Part shown: one piece after another, positions 1-7,903 of the stretch
How positions within the stretch are numbered: the first letter of the stretch is position 1
How the letters are laid out: every line of letters starts with the position of its first letter
Assembly (NCBI RefSeq): GCF_028023675.1
Contig: NZ_JAQIOZ010000029.1
Span: 1-36,396 of the forward strand
Reading direction: 5' to 3'
DNA length: 36,396 nucleotides
Source: Primorskyibacter aestuariivivens
GTDB taxonomy: Bacteria; Pseudomonadota; Alphaproteobacteria; Rhodobacterales; Rhodobacteraceae
The notes under the pieces: generated by a model
The model's database searches: none
What the model was told of the DNA's origin: nothing
The model's input: the letters and a program-made list of their open reading frames with translations, nothing else
Program-made: the position numbers and the translations under genes

Positions 1-118
1 GCCTTGAACTCCGGCGAATGGTTCTTCCGTTTCGACATCTCTAATCTCCTTATCGTCGAAGACCAGCAGACAACAAATCGTAGCTTACGTCAGTGTCCGA
101 ATTTCAGGGGGTAGCTCA
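1..118 (-). mobile_element. IS3-type insertion sequence, partial (left window edge)
   Basis: Bases 2-119 are the exact reverse complement of 36279-36396, so both window edges carry the same element pointing outward. The tip is at base 118, reading TGAGCTACCC on the minus strand. Behind it lie a short leader, an AAGGAG ribosome site and the first codons of a transposase OrfA. The tip starts with TG, as usual for IS3-family elements. The element interrupts the gene at 85-558 and supplies that gene's last codons and stop. The rest of the element lies outside the window. Family assignment rests on 12 codons and the tip, so group and name are not determined. Confidence 0.8.
2..38 (-). CDS. IS3-family transposase OrfA, N-terminal fragment
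   Basis: Only the first 12 codons are present, reading MSKRKNHSPEFK, before the window ends. Short basic N-termini of this kind (SKRKNHSPEFK) are typical of the helix-turn-helix OrfA of IS3-family elements. An AAGGAG ribosome site lies seven bases upstream of the ATG. An identical fragment sits at the other end of the window. Confidence 0.7.
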   Translation of the reverse strand, partial: MSKRKNHSPEFK

Positions 119-558
119 AGCATTTGGGAACGTGGATCATCCGATAGATCCGACGCCAATGATTTTACTTCCCCGATCGTAGTATAGAACGCGTGATAAA
201 CTGGCCGTGAGAACCGTTCTTGCTGTTCCAGCCATTCGAAATAATCTTGGTCGTATTCGTCCTCATAGTCATAGGACGAACCTTGCACAGGGCTTGCGTT
301 GATTTCGATTTCTGGGTGATCATCAAACTCAATCTCGCAGCTATCCCAATCAGTTTTCACCCATCCCTCGAAACTCATGCTGCAAGCAGAGCACCTAACA
401 CTTACCGGCAAATGGTGGCCGTCCGCCTCGTGGTACACAACGGGCAGCTCTGTGAGGCCATCAACGTCGTCTTGGCAATTGGGACAGAAAAATGAGACGT
501 CAGCTTCTTCCCACTGGGCCTCTTCCATTTCCATCATGAGTGCTTTGGCTCTGCCCAT
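85..558 (-). CDS. Zinc-ribbon protein of unknown function, truncated by IS
   Basis: Unrecognised protein, third in line after the AbiE-like pair and 83 bases behind the toxin gene. The N-terminal half has two CxxC pairs (FFCPNC and RCSACS) about 30 residues apart, a probable zinc ribbon. The middle is very acidic (YDYEDEYDQDYFEW). The ATG at 558 was chosen because GGAAAG precedes it at good distance; a TTG at 624 in the same frame has no visible ribosome site. The native C-terminus is lost: from about base 118 the frame runs into the IS tip, giving a foreign tail of about 11 residues (LELPPEIRTLT) and an IS-encoded stop. It could be an accessory of the toxin-antitoxin operon or an unrelated downstream gene. 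Confidence 0.6.
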   Translation of the reverse strand: MGRAKALMMEMEEAQWEEADVSFFCPNCQDDVDGLTELPVVYHEADGHHLPVSVRCSACSMSFEGWVKTDWDSCEIEFDDHPEIEINASPVQGSSYDYEDEYDQDYFEWLEQQERFSRPVYHAFYTTIGEVKSLASDLSDDPRSQMLELPPEIRTLT

Positions 559-641
559 TTTTCGCTTTCCGATTGGGTTTTCTCGGTTTAGTTCAGAATT
601 GCCAGAGCGGTGTAATCCAGACAAGCATTCGGACTGCTATA

Positions 642-1649
642 TCAGCTATTAATTTCAGCCTCGAAAGCTTCAATTGCCCCGAGGATATCATCGAAGTCCG
701 GCGCGTCCCCGATGATCATCTCCCGCATGCCGGAATAGTCCCGTCGCAAGGCGGCAGTCAGATCCTCATTCGGCATCAATCTCAAAGACCCAGGCTTCGC
801 CCTTTCGTAGTTGGCCCAAGCGGCTTTGAAGAAAACCGACTTGTGATGAGCGACCTGTTCCAGCAGGTCGACGCTGCTGACAGCACGCTCCTTGGCCTTG
901 TGGCCGATGAGCTGGGCCATGTCGTAGTAGTGGCGTGACATCCGATCCGCGAGGGGTTTGGCGGGGTCTTGATAATATAGCATGTGCAGGATTGTGGCCT
1001 TTTCCCAGAAGGTCCGCTCAACACCCAGCACTTTCACATCCACCCCACCTGATCCCAGCAGACCTGGAAAGGCCTGATGAACATATGGCGATATCTCGCG
1101 AACCTCGGCAGGCAGATGGACGCCCCGTGCTCCAAACTCGAAACGAACAATGGGTTTGACGTAACCAGCGACACTGTCCGACAAGGATGGATAGGTGAAG
1201 AGCAGGGTTTGTGCATCTCCTGGATCAACTGTCAGGGAAAAACCCTGATCCAGACTGGCATCGAATGCAGCCTGAATCTCAGCCAAAAGCGGTCCAGAGA
1301 CTTCCGTCTCGGCCGCATCCTGGAGCTCCTGAAGCAAGGATTTGCGCTTTCCGCCGGACAGTTCGGGGTTTTCAGGATCGCGGTCGCCTTCAAAACCCAA
1401 CTGTGCGCGATCGAGGGATAGATCCACATCTTCTGAGAAGCGGTGGATCACGTCATAGGCTTTGGAAAGAGACGTCCCTCCCTTGAAAATCATGTGATCG
1501 CCAAAGGAGGGCAGGGCGAAGAGCTGTTTCAGGGACCAGCAGACCCAGAAATCTTTCTCAATGATAGCCTTGGACATCCCGAGCTGCGCCGCTGCCTCCT
1601 GGAAGGCTTCGTCTCGTTGTTCAGGGGTGTCGTTGGCAAACTGATCCAT
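642..1649 (-). CDS. AbiEii/AbiGii-type nucleotidyltransferase toxin
   Basis: Toxin of a type IV (AbiE-like) toxin-antitoxin or abortive-infection pair; the family comprises nucleotidyltransferases that block growth, some by modifying tRNA ends. The nucleotidyltransferase signature is clear: FKGGTSLSKAYDVIHRFSED followed by VDLSL, combining the GG-S motif with the metal-binding D-x-D. An N-terminal EKDFWVCW segment is also typical of the family. The length of 335 residues is normal. The start at 1649 (MDQFAND) lies two bases after the antitoxin stop (TGAGCATG), implying translational coupling. An upstream in-frame ATG at 1694 would overlap the antitoxin and adds an unconserved-looking leader. 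The actual target cannot be told from sequence. Confidence 0.88.
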   Translation of the reverse strand: MDQFANDTPEQRDEAFQEAAAQLGMSKAIIEKDFWVCWSLKQLFALPSFGDHMIFKGGTSLSKAYDVIHRFSEDVDLSLDRAQLGFEGDRDPENPELSGGKRKSLLQELQDAAETEVSGPLLAEIQAAFDASLDQGFSLTVDPGDAQTLLFTYPSLSDSVAGYVKPIVRFEFGARGVHLPAEVREISPYVHQAFPGLLGSGGVDVKVLGVERTFWEKATILHMLYYQDPAKPLADRMSRHYYDMAQLIGHKAKERAVSSVDLLEQVAHHKSVFFKAAWANYERAKPGSLRLMPNEDLTAALRRDYSGMREMIIGDAPDFDDILGAIEAFEAEINS

Positions 1650-1651
1650 GC

Positions 1652-2248
1652 TCAGGCGTGTGCAACGATCTGCTGCACGACAGGATGCATCCAAGCAGGC
1701 ACATGCTTGCTTTGCTTGGAAAGCAAAGCTCTATCCTTGTCATCAAGTAAGCGTGCCAACTTGCCAATCACCTGATCATCGACCCGGTCCTTGCCGACAT
1801 AGCGCAGCGCCTGAAACACGGTACCGGTTTTCTGGCCGGCACCAACTAGCGTCTTGGAGGAGGCATTGCGGAACTGGATCACCTGCCGACCGATTGTTTT
1901 GACCCGTGTTGGGCCATCGGTCATATAGGTCGGTCTGGACGGCACCTGGGTGGAGAGCCCCAACTGGTTGGCCGCCATAGCAGGGGAGGGCTGCAGAACC
2001 TGGTTGTCCTTGCGGGCCACCGCCTGCGCGATATCGTCCGCGGATGGCGACAGATAGCCAAAGCGCGGGCTTTTCTTGGGATAATCATAGAGCCCCCGCG
2101 TCAGGCGTCGGACCACTCCCTGATCCGCCAGACGCGACAACGCCTGATCCACGCTGGCGCGGGACCCGATGTCCAGAAAATCCGAGGGTGCAAAGATTGC
2201 GCCGCGGCCTTTTCCGATGATGCGTTGTTTGATCTTCGACGTGATCAT
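1652..2248 (-). CDS. AbiEi-like antitoxin / transcriptional repressor (DUF6088-type)
   Basis: Antitoxin partner of the nucleotidyltransferase gene just downstream. The N-terminal 60 residues form a winged-helix (GRGAIFAPSDFLDIG, then SVDQALSRLADQGVVRRLTR and GLYDYPK), the DNA-binding part found in AbiEi antitoxins, which repress their own operon. The remaining part is the AbiEi-type C-terminal domain that neutralises the toxin in characterised systems. The ATG at 2248 has an excellent AAGGAG site seven bases upstream; the frame stays open for 51 more codons upstream, but that extension crosses the promoter and has no ribosome site. The 198-residue length fits the shorter DUF6088 branch. Confidence 0.87.
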   Translation of the reverse strand: MITSKIKQRIIGKGRGAIFAPSDFLDIGSRASVDQALSRLADQGVVRRLTRGLYDYPKKSPRFGYLSPSADDIAQAVARKDNQVLQPSPAMAANQLGLSTQVPSRPTYMTDGPTRVKTIGRQVIQFRNASSKTLVGAGQKTGTVFQALRYVGKDRVDDQVIGKLARLLDDKDRALLSKQSKHVPAWMHPVVQQIVAHA

Positions 2249-2266
2249 AACTAATCTCCTTGTTAG

Positions 2267-2295
2267 AAAATAATATATGTTTTTCTGAAAGTCAA
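2267..2295 (-). promoter_or_regulatory. Candidate promoter and operator of the AbiE-like operon
   Basis: On the minus strand a TTGACT box (2290-2295) and a TATTTT box (2267-2272) are separated by exactly 17 bases, ahead of the antitoxin ribosome site. The -10 box overlaps the left arm of an inverted repeat, GAAAA at 2266-2270 and TTTTC at 2281-2285. A repeat in that place would suit autorepression by the AbiEi-like protein. The boxes are seen directly; promoter activity and binding are inferred. Confidence 0.5.
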
Positions 2296-2406
2296 TGTTG
2301 GAGGGTGCGTATCCATGGCCATCTGGAACGGCGGGCAGCGGTCTGTAAGTCAGACATTCTATTGAGGTGACCCAAAGAGCGAAGAAAAGACAGAATTCCA
2401 AAATGC

Positions 2407-2420
2407 TGAGCCGAAGCTCA
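2407..2420 (-). terminator. Small TTCG hairpin, possible terminator of the sbcDC operon
   Basis: Read on the minus strand, TGAGC-TTCG-GCTCA forms a 5-bp stem with a stable TTCG loop, followed by GCATTTT. It lies about 80 bases beyond the last sbcDC-operon gene and upstream of the abi promoter. The stem and T-run are short, so terminator function is uncertain. Confidence 0.3.
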
Positions 2421-2500
2421 TAAACATTTTTGACAGAGCAAACTTACAAACGCGGGCTCCTAGGGGAGTAGGTCAAGTTTCCAGAAGCCTTACGGCCTCT

Positions 2501-2803
2501 TCAGGGCTTCCCGAAAAGATCCGGTGTATCCTCGTCGCGACGGCTACTCAAACCCTCACCAAGATGCAGACAAGGGTGTTTAATACGCGTCAAGCCTTTG
2601 CCGCCCTCGAAGTGGACCCATCCACCTCTGGGCATGCCAACACTTAGGATCGGGGCCCCGCATATCGGACAAGTCCGCTTGAATGACGCGCCCTTCCTGC
2701 TTCCTTGACTATTCTGCAGCACCCAACCGCCGCGGACAGAGATTGTCCGCCCCGTCACCAGTCGGCGGTTGTGGGCTTTTCGATAACACCACCGTTCCGT
2801 CAT
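2501..2803 (-). CDS. Small zinc-ribbon protein coupled to sbcC
   Basis: A 100-residue protein I do not recognise. Its ATG overlaps the sbcC stop as ATGA, so it is almost certainly translated with sbcC. It is basic at the N-terminus and holds a CPICGAP knuckle near residue 45. A conserved-looking segment with HFEGGKG follows, and a later C and H (HPCLHLG) could complete a zinc site. The C-terminus (DTPDLFG) resembles an exposed short linear motif. Context suggests a helper of the SbcCD nuclease or of DNA repair, but nothing in the sequence proves this. Confidence 0.65.
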   Translation of the reverse strand: MTERWCYRKAHNRRLVTGRTISVRGGWVLQNSQGSRKGASFKRTCPICGAPILSVGMPRGGWVHFEGGKGLTRIKHPCLHLGEGLSSRRDEDTPDLFGKP

Positions 2804-5800
2804 CCGAGCCCCCTTCTTTCCTCAACTCTACTGCCGCTCGGTGTCGAACGTACGTAGAAGCCTTGGGGTATGGCCTCCTGCACCAGACCGACATGCGAGA
2901 TCAGACCCACAGCCCGACTACCCTCTGTCAACGCAGCAAGAACCTGGATCACTTGGTCCAGCGTGCCCGCCCCATTCTCGGTGTCGAGGCTACCGAAGCC
3001 TTCGTCGATGAAGATCGTATCCATCCGGATTTTGCCAGACAGGCTCTCGACCACATCGGCGAGCCCGAGCGCCAAGGCTAGTGCCGCGATGAATGTCTCG
3101 CCACCGGACAGAGTAGCCGTTGGACGCGCTTTTCCGGTGTTAATGTCGAAGACCTCGATTTCGAGTCCGCGCTTGCCGCGCCCACCCGATGCTTCGAGCC
3201 CGCGTGCAAGCCGGTAGCGTCCGCGCGTCATCGGGTCGAGTCGCATGTTCGCCGCGTCGAGCACCTGGTCGAACATAGCGCCAATCGCGAAGGTCTCGAG
3301 CGTCATCTTGAAATCGTTCTTGCCATTGGCCAGATCGGCCAGCCCCCGAAGAGGACCGGTTTCGGATTCAAGCCGCTCGGTTTCGGCCAAGGCCTCGGCC
3401 AGCGATTCTTTAAATCTGGTAAGTGACGTTACATCCGTTTTGTCTGTGGCGAGCGCCGCATTGGCCGCGTCCGAAAGGTGGGTAGCGTCGGCCAATGCTG
3501 ATTGAAGCGGGGCTAGATCCGGGCGCTCGTGATCCGCACAAGCGGCTTTGGCGTTCTGCCATGTCGTACGCGCCGCGATCAGGCCCTCACGATGATCGGT
3601 CACCGTCTTACGGTCGGCGTCGAGAGTCGGGAAATGCGCCTTGCAAGCATCGTATCTCGCATCGTCCAGCCCGACCTCATCCAGCCGAGCGCGAAAATCA
3701 CCTTGCGCCTTTTCCACGCGCCGCGTCTGCACCTGGCGCGCCCGCTTCGCTGCTTCGAGCTGCTCCTGCGCACGGGTGAGCGTCTCGCTCGCTACTCGAT
3801 CCCCCTGCATCGCCAGTTCCAGCGCTTTGGAGAGCTGTCTTTGCTCGCCTTGCAAAGCCTCCCGCCGTGCGACAACCGCCTCGGGCGTACGAAGACCTTC
3901 CGGCAGGGTCCCAACAACTGTATCACGCTTGGCTCGCGCACCGGCCAAAGCGGTCTCAGCCCGGCCTGCGACCGTGCGCGCCTTAGCCTCGGCGGCTTCG
4001 GCCTCGGTCACTTTCCGCTTGAGATCGGCCAACCGCTCCGCCATCGCGTCAATATCGACGGCCTCACCAAGCTCGGCGACAGTGCCTTCCAGCCGTACGA
4101 TTTCAGATTCGAGTTCCGCCAACGTGCGCTCAGGTCGTTCCTGTTCGTCCAGTGCCCGTTTCTTTTCGTCGAGCCGCGTTCGGCAATTGCCGAGTTCGCT
4201 TTCTGCCCGAACCCTAGCTTCGGTTGCGGTTCTCGCCTGAGCCTGCGCGCTACGAAACGCTTCGGTCAAACCAGATTGTTCGGGCGTGCCATGGGCCGGC
4301 GTAGGATGATCGTGGGAACCACAGACCGGGCAGGGCACCCCTTCGATCAACTTTTCGGCCAGAATGATCGCCTGCGTGCGCGAAAGCCGTGCCTCGGCCT
4401 CAATCAGGGCCGCATCGGCGGCTTCCGCCACTTCGGTCTTTGTCGCCAGTTCGCTCGATGCGGCTTCGACCTTTTGTTCGGCATCCGCGACGGCTCCCTG
4501 CGCCTTTGCATGCGCCGCTGCCTTGACCAGTTCCCGATTGACCTCGGCCAGTTCGCCAGTCAGCTTACCTCGCTCCGCCTCGGTCTTTCGCGCCTGTTCA
4601 AGCTCCAAATCGGTCGCGTCGCGCTTAGACTGGAGCCATTCGCGTGCTTCTACGGCCTCGGTCAGCGCCTTCTTGGCCGACGCTTCGTCCTTCGCAGCTT
4701 CATCAAGCGCTTTCTGTAGCTCCGCTGCCTGCCCGACCTGGTTCTCGATCGCCTCCAGCTTTGTCAGGTCGGCCTGAACCTGCTGCCGTCGCTCCTCGCC
4801 CGACTGCACCTCGATCAGTTTTTGCGCCGCCTCCTTCTTCGCCCCAGTGGCGGTGTTGAGTTCCGCTTCGGCCTCGGTGACGGCATTTTCCGCAATCCGT
4901 CTGTCGTACTCCGCATCGTGCAAAGCCGTCTCAAGATCACGGGCTTGCAGGGCATTCTTGACTACCTCAACTCGCATGGCCAGAGCATCGATCTCACCCG
5001 ATTTCGCTTCTAGATCGTCAAGCGCCTGTTGCGCCGTATCGACGGCAGCAAAAGCCTTTTCGATCTGTTCGCCTTCAGTCAAAGCCTTGCGCGCGGCTTC
5101 GTTCGCCGCCTCTGCAATCTGCTGAATTCTCTGCTTCTCTGCTACCCTGGCTTCCGCCGCAGAAATTCCTAGTTCCAGTGCCTCGGCGCTCTCGAAGCCA
5201 CGTTCCTCAAGCCGGGCTACATAGAGTGCACGCTGGTCGCGCAACGCTCGCTCTGCCTCTGAGGCTTCTTCCTTCAGCCGGGCGGCCAGGTCGCGATAGA
5301 TCTTCACGTCGAAGAGATCTCGCAATATCTCGACCCGTGCATCAGTTTTTGCAGCAAGAAACGTCTCGAACTTGCCTTGCGGCAAGAGCACGATCTGGCG
5401 AAACTGATCTGCCCCGTAGCCCAACAGCGCCTCGACCTGTTGACCCACGACCGAGACCTTCTTTTCAGCAATGACGCGGCCAGACTGACTTGAGTCAAGT
5501 GTATCCACCGAGATTCCGGTGACGTCGAAAAGCGAAGCTTCCGCCGCGTCTTCTGTCATCCCTTCGCCTCGCGCCTTCGGGCGCTCTTGCGCCGGACGAC
5601 GACGGATCAGGTAGGTTTTGGTTCCGAGTTCAAAAACAAATTCGACTTCAGTGGGTAGATCGGGCGCAGAGTGATCCGAACGCAGCGAACGTGGCTCCTG
5701 ATCGGTCTTGGTTGGTGCTCCGAAAAGCGCGAAGGACATCGCCGAAAACAACGTCGACTTCCCAGCCCCTGTTTGGCCGTATATTCCGAACAGCCCTGTT

Positions 5801-5880
5801 TCCAGCGCGGAGCGGAAATCTACGACCTCGGTTGTCGCGAACGGCCCAAAGGCCTGAAGCGATAGGCGAATGGGTCTCAT
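2800..5880 (-). CDS. sbcC: SbcC, ATPase subunit of the SbcCD (Mre11-Rad50-type) nuclease
   Basis: Rad50-like SMC ATPase that, with SbcD, opens and cuts hairpins and blocked DNA ends. Walker A is GQTGAGKST at residues 35-43. Long Ala/Glu-rich coiled coils follow on both sides of a zinc hook, C517-P-V-C520. The ABC signature (LSGGETF) and Walker B (FIDEGFGSLD) lie in the last 120 residues. The length of 1026 residues is normal for SbcC. The start overlaps the end of sbcD by four bases (ATGA), the usual coupling in sbcDC operons, and the stop overlaps the next small gene in the same way. High-GC coiled-coil coding produces long open frames on the opposite strand, which are not genes. Confidence 0.96.
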   Translation of the reverse strand: MRPIRLSLQAFGPFATTEVVDFRSALETGLFGIYGQTGAGKSTLFSAMSFALFGAPTKTDQEPRSLRSDHSAPDLPTEVEFVFELGTKTYLIRRRPAQERPKARGEGMTEDAAEASLFDVTGISVDTLDSSQSGRVIAEKKVSVVGQQVEALLGYGADQFRQIVLLPQGKFETFLAAKTDARVEILRDLFDVKIYRDLAARLKEEASEAERALRDQRALYVARLEERGFESAEALELGISAAEARVAEKQRIQQIAEAANEAARKALTEGEQIEKAFAAVDTAQQALDDLEAKSGEIDALAMRVEVVKNALQARDLETALHDAEYDRRIAENAVTEAEAELNTATGAKKEAAQKLIEVQSGEERRQQVQADLTKLEAIENQVGQAAELQKALDEAAKDEASAKKALTEAVEAREWLQSKRDATDLELEQARKTEAERGKLTGELAEVNRELVKAAAHAKAQGAVADAEQKVEAASSELATKTEVAEAADAALIEAEARLSRTQAIILAEKLIEGVPCPVCGSHDHPTPAHGTPEQSGLTEAFRSAQAQARTATEARVRAESELGNCRTRLDEKKRALDEQERPERTLAELESEIVRLEGTVAELGEAVDIDAMAERLADLKRKVTEAEAAEAKARTVAGRAETALAGARAKRDTVVGTLPEGLRTPEAVVARREALQGEQRQLSKALELAMQGDRVASETLTRAQEQLEAAKRARQVQTRRVEKAQGDFRARLDEVGLDDARYDACKAHFPTLDADRKTVTDHREGLIAARTTWQNAKAACADHERPDLAPLQSALADATHLSDAANAALATDKTDVTSLTRFKESLAEALAETERLESETGPLRGLADLANGKNDFKMTLETFAIGAMFDQVLDAANMRLDPMTRGRYRLARGLEASGGRGKRGLEIEVFDINTGKARPTATLSGGETFIAALALALGLADVVESLSGKIRMDTIFIDEGFGSLDTENGAGTLDQVIQVLAALTEGSRAVGLISHVGLVQEAIPQGFYVRSTPSGSRVEERRGLG

Positions 5881-7013
5881 GTCTGCTCCTCCCCGGAGGC
5901 TGAGGCGTGGAGCTTGTCCGCGACGATCTCGACTTCGGCAGCACTTAGTTCCCGGCCGCGTACAATCTTCATGAAGTCGCCGACCATCTCGATCGGCGTG
6001 ACCGCGACCCGACCACCGCTAAGCATTTTGGTCTCTGGGGCGCGACCCTGTCGGTCGTAGGCCAGATGGCAGGCATTGGGGTAGATCGCGCGCAACCGCT
6101 TCATCGGATCTATCAGAGGGTTTTCATCCGTTAGATTGGCCTGGATGAAGTCTTCAGACGGCGTTCCTGCCAGAAGATCCGAGAATGCCCCGGTCAACGA
6201 GCGCACTTGCCGGATCGGACGGAAAGCTACGGTACGGATCTCGACTCCTTCAGCTTTGAGATCGACGACAGTCATGGATTTTTCACTTCCCGCCTCGTCG
6301 AAACCGAAGGCGAGCGGTGCGCCGGAATACCGAATATGGCTCGCGCCTACTTCCTGCGGCTTGTGCAAATGCCCCAGTGCCACATAATCCGCCCCGTCGA
6401 AGACTTCAGAGGGCACAGTTTCGATCCCGCCGACCCGTGTCAGGGCGCGCTCGGTCTCACCGACCGCGCCGCCTGCAACGAAGGCATGAGCCACTACGAC
6501 CCAACGCGCTCCTTCAGGCACCTGACCCCTCGCTGCGGAGATTTGGGCTGCGATGACATCTGCTGGCGTGCTTATACCCTCATCCCCAAACACTTCCCGC
6601 GCGGCGTATTCATAGGAAAAGGGCAGCGCGGAAAAGGCGATCTCGCCATGCTCGTCACTCAGCACAAGCGGAGTCTCGACCGCGTCGGCGATTCCGCGCA
6701 CCAGCACCCTCGACGCGGTGGAGAAGACAGACATTGCCTCGATCCGGTCACCGGAATCGTGGTTTCCCGAGATCATCACCACCTCGGCTTCTGTCTCTTC
6801 TGTCACACGCTTAAGGAAGCGGTTGAACTGCCGGATAGACGAGTTGGGCGGTGAGGCACGATCAAAAACGTCCCCGGCGATCACAAGAACATCGACCCGT
6901 TCGACCAAGAGCGCCTCGAGAATCTGGCTTAGGACGACTTCATGATCCTCCTCGAGGCTCAACCCCATGAACTGACGCCCCAAGTGCAGATCTGCAGTAT
7001 GAAGTATTCTCAT
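5877..7013 (-). CDS. sbcD: SbcD, Mre11-type nuclease subunit
   Basis: Metallophosphoesterase partner of SbcC, with manganese-dependent exonuclease and hairpin endonuclease activity in characterised homologues. The metal-binding series is complete: D-L-H in HTADLHLG at the N-terminus, GDVFD, GNHD in MISGNHDSGD, a later histidine in VVAHAF, and GHLH in ALGHLHKPQ. The 378-residue length is typical. It is the first gene of the operon. The upstream gap of 71 bases separates it from a divergent regulator gene; a TTGACT on the minus strand within that gap could be a -35 box, but a matching -10 is poor. Confidence 0.95.
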   Translation of the reverse strand: MRILHTADLHLGRQFMGLSLEEDHEVVLSQILEALLVERVDVLVIAGDVFDRASPPNSSIRQFNRFLKRVTEETEAEVVMISGNHDSGDRIEAMSVFSTASRVLVRGIADAVETPLVLSDEHGEIAFSALPFSYEYAAREVFGDEGISTPADVIAAQISAARGQVPEGARWVVVAHAFVAGGAVGETERALTRVGGIETVPSEVFDGADYVALGHLHKPQEVGASHIRYSGAPLAFGFDEAGSEKSMTVVDLKAEGVEIRTVAFRPIRQVRSLTGAFSDLLAGTPSEDFIQANLTDENPLIDPMKRLRAIYPNACHLAYDRQGRAPETKMLSGGRVAVTPIEMVGDFMKIVRGRELSAAEVEIVADKLHASASGEEQT

Positions 7014-7029
7014 TTCGCACCGTCAATTA

Positions 7030-7041
7030 TTACACATGTAA
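7030..7041. promoter_or_regulatory. Palindrome between sbcD and the WYL regulator, candidate operator
   Basis: TTACA-CA-TGTAA forms two perfect 5-base arms around a two-base centre. It is placed between two divergent genes, one of which encodes a BrxR/CapW-like repressor. Regulators of that family bind inverted repeats near their own start in studied cases. Binding here is inferred only. Confidence 0.35.
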
Positions 7042-7084
7042 AAACTATATGGACAATGGTAGGGAGTCAAGATATCCTTCCCCC

Positions 7085-7903
7085 ATGCCCTTCGAAGACC
7101 TCAAACATGCCCAGCGTGCGCGCCTGGAATACCTCGACAGACTGTTTTTCTGGGATGGTGCAGCGACTCGTGCCTCCTTGATCAAGCGATTTGGTATTTC
7201 GAATGCGCAGGCCGCTCTCGATTTTCGGACTTACCTCGCCGAAGCGCCAAAAGACGCACTGCACTATGATGCGTCGTCGCGCCAATACCTTGCCCATGAC
7301 AGCTTTGAACGGCTTAGTGGCAAGGCATCCTCGATGGAATTGGAGCAACTCTTGGTCGGCGCACCATCCCCCGCATTCGATAGATTGCCAGATTTGCAAC
7401 GCACTCAGGACCTGCGTGTCTTACGGCCGCTCTACCGTGCCTTCAGGGCGAAAGAGGCAACGAGGATCGTTTATCAGTCGATGCGAGATCCTGAACCGAT
7501 GACTCGCTGGATTGCACCTGTTCGGTTTGCTTCTGATGGCGTTAGGCTTCACGTACGAGCCTGGTGTTTTGAACGTGAGGGTTTCCGTGACTTCCATCCT
7601 GCTCGCATAGACCCTGACCAGTCTTTCGCAAAAACCAAGCCAGCCGATGCGGTGCCCCGAGATGACGATTGGTTCACCTGGGCCATCCTGAAACTCAAAC
7701 CGCATTCAAGATTGACTGAGGCGCAGCAACGCGTGGTCCGCATCGAATTTGGGTTCACCTCAGACGTACTGGAGGCCAGAACCCGGAAAGCACTTGAGTT
7801 CTACACGGAACGCCGATGGGGTCTTGAGCAAAAGGAGCCTCGTCTAGAACGGGTCTCTATCGACTATGTTCCGATGAGTGAGGAGGAGATCGATGCAAAT
7901 TGA
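7085..7903 (+). CDS. WYL-domain regulator of the BrxR/CapW type
   Basis: Transcription factor with an N-terminal winged helix (about residues 5-70, with RLEYLDRLFFWDG and KRFGISNAQAALDF), a central WYL sensor domain and a C-terminal WCX-like domain. The WYL region reads VRLHVRAWCFE and then FRDFHPARI, close to the RWHVRA pattern of BrxR/CapW proteins. Those proteins repress BREX, CBASS and other defence genes and respond to ligands or DNA damage. The ATG at 7085 matches the usual N-terminus of the family but has no clear ribosome site; another in-frame ATG at 7049 adds 12 residues. It is divergent from sbcD and overlaps the following WGR gene by 11 bases. It probably controls the genes behind it. 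Confidence 0.82.
   Translation: MPFEDLKHAQRARLEYLDRLFFWDGAATRASLIKRFGISNAQAALDFRTYLAEAPKDALHYDASSRQYLAHDSFERLSGKASSMELEQLLVGAPSPAFDRLPDLQRTQDLRVLRPLYRAFRAKEATRIVYQSMRDPEPMTRWIAPVRFASDGVRLHVRAWCFEREGFRDFHPARIDPDQSFAKTKPADAVPRDDDWFTWAILKLKPHSRLTEAQQRVVRIEFGFTSDVLEARTRKALEFYTERRWGLEQKEPRLERVSIDYVPMSEEEIDAN

Noticed and set aside
2249-2401. A 51-residue N-terminal extension of the AbiEi-like antitoxin
   Set aside because: It crosses the candidate promoter and lacks a ribosome site, while the ATG at 2248 has AAGGAG and fits the family.
3529-4719. A 396-residue open frame opposite sbcC
   Set aside because: It lies wholly antisense to the GC-rich coiled-coil part of sbcC, has no family features or ribosome site, and several other long frames of the same kind occur there.
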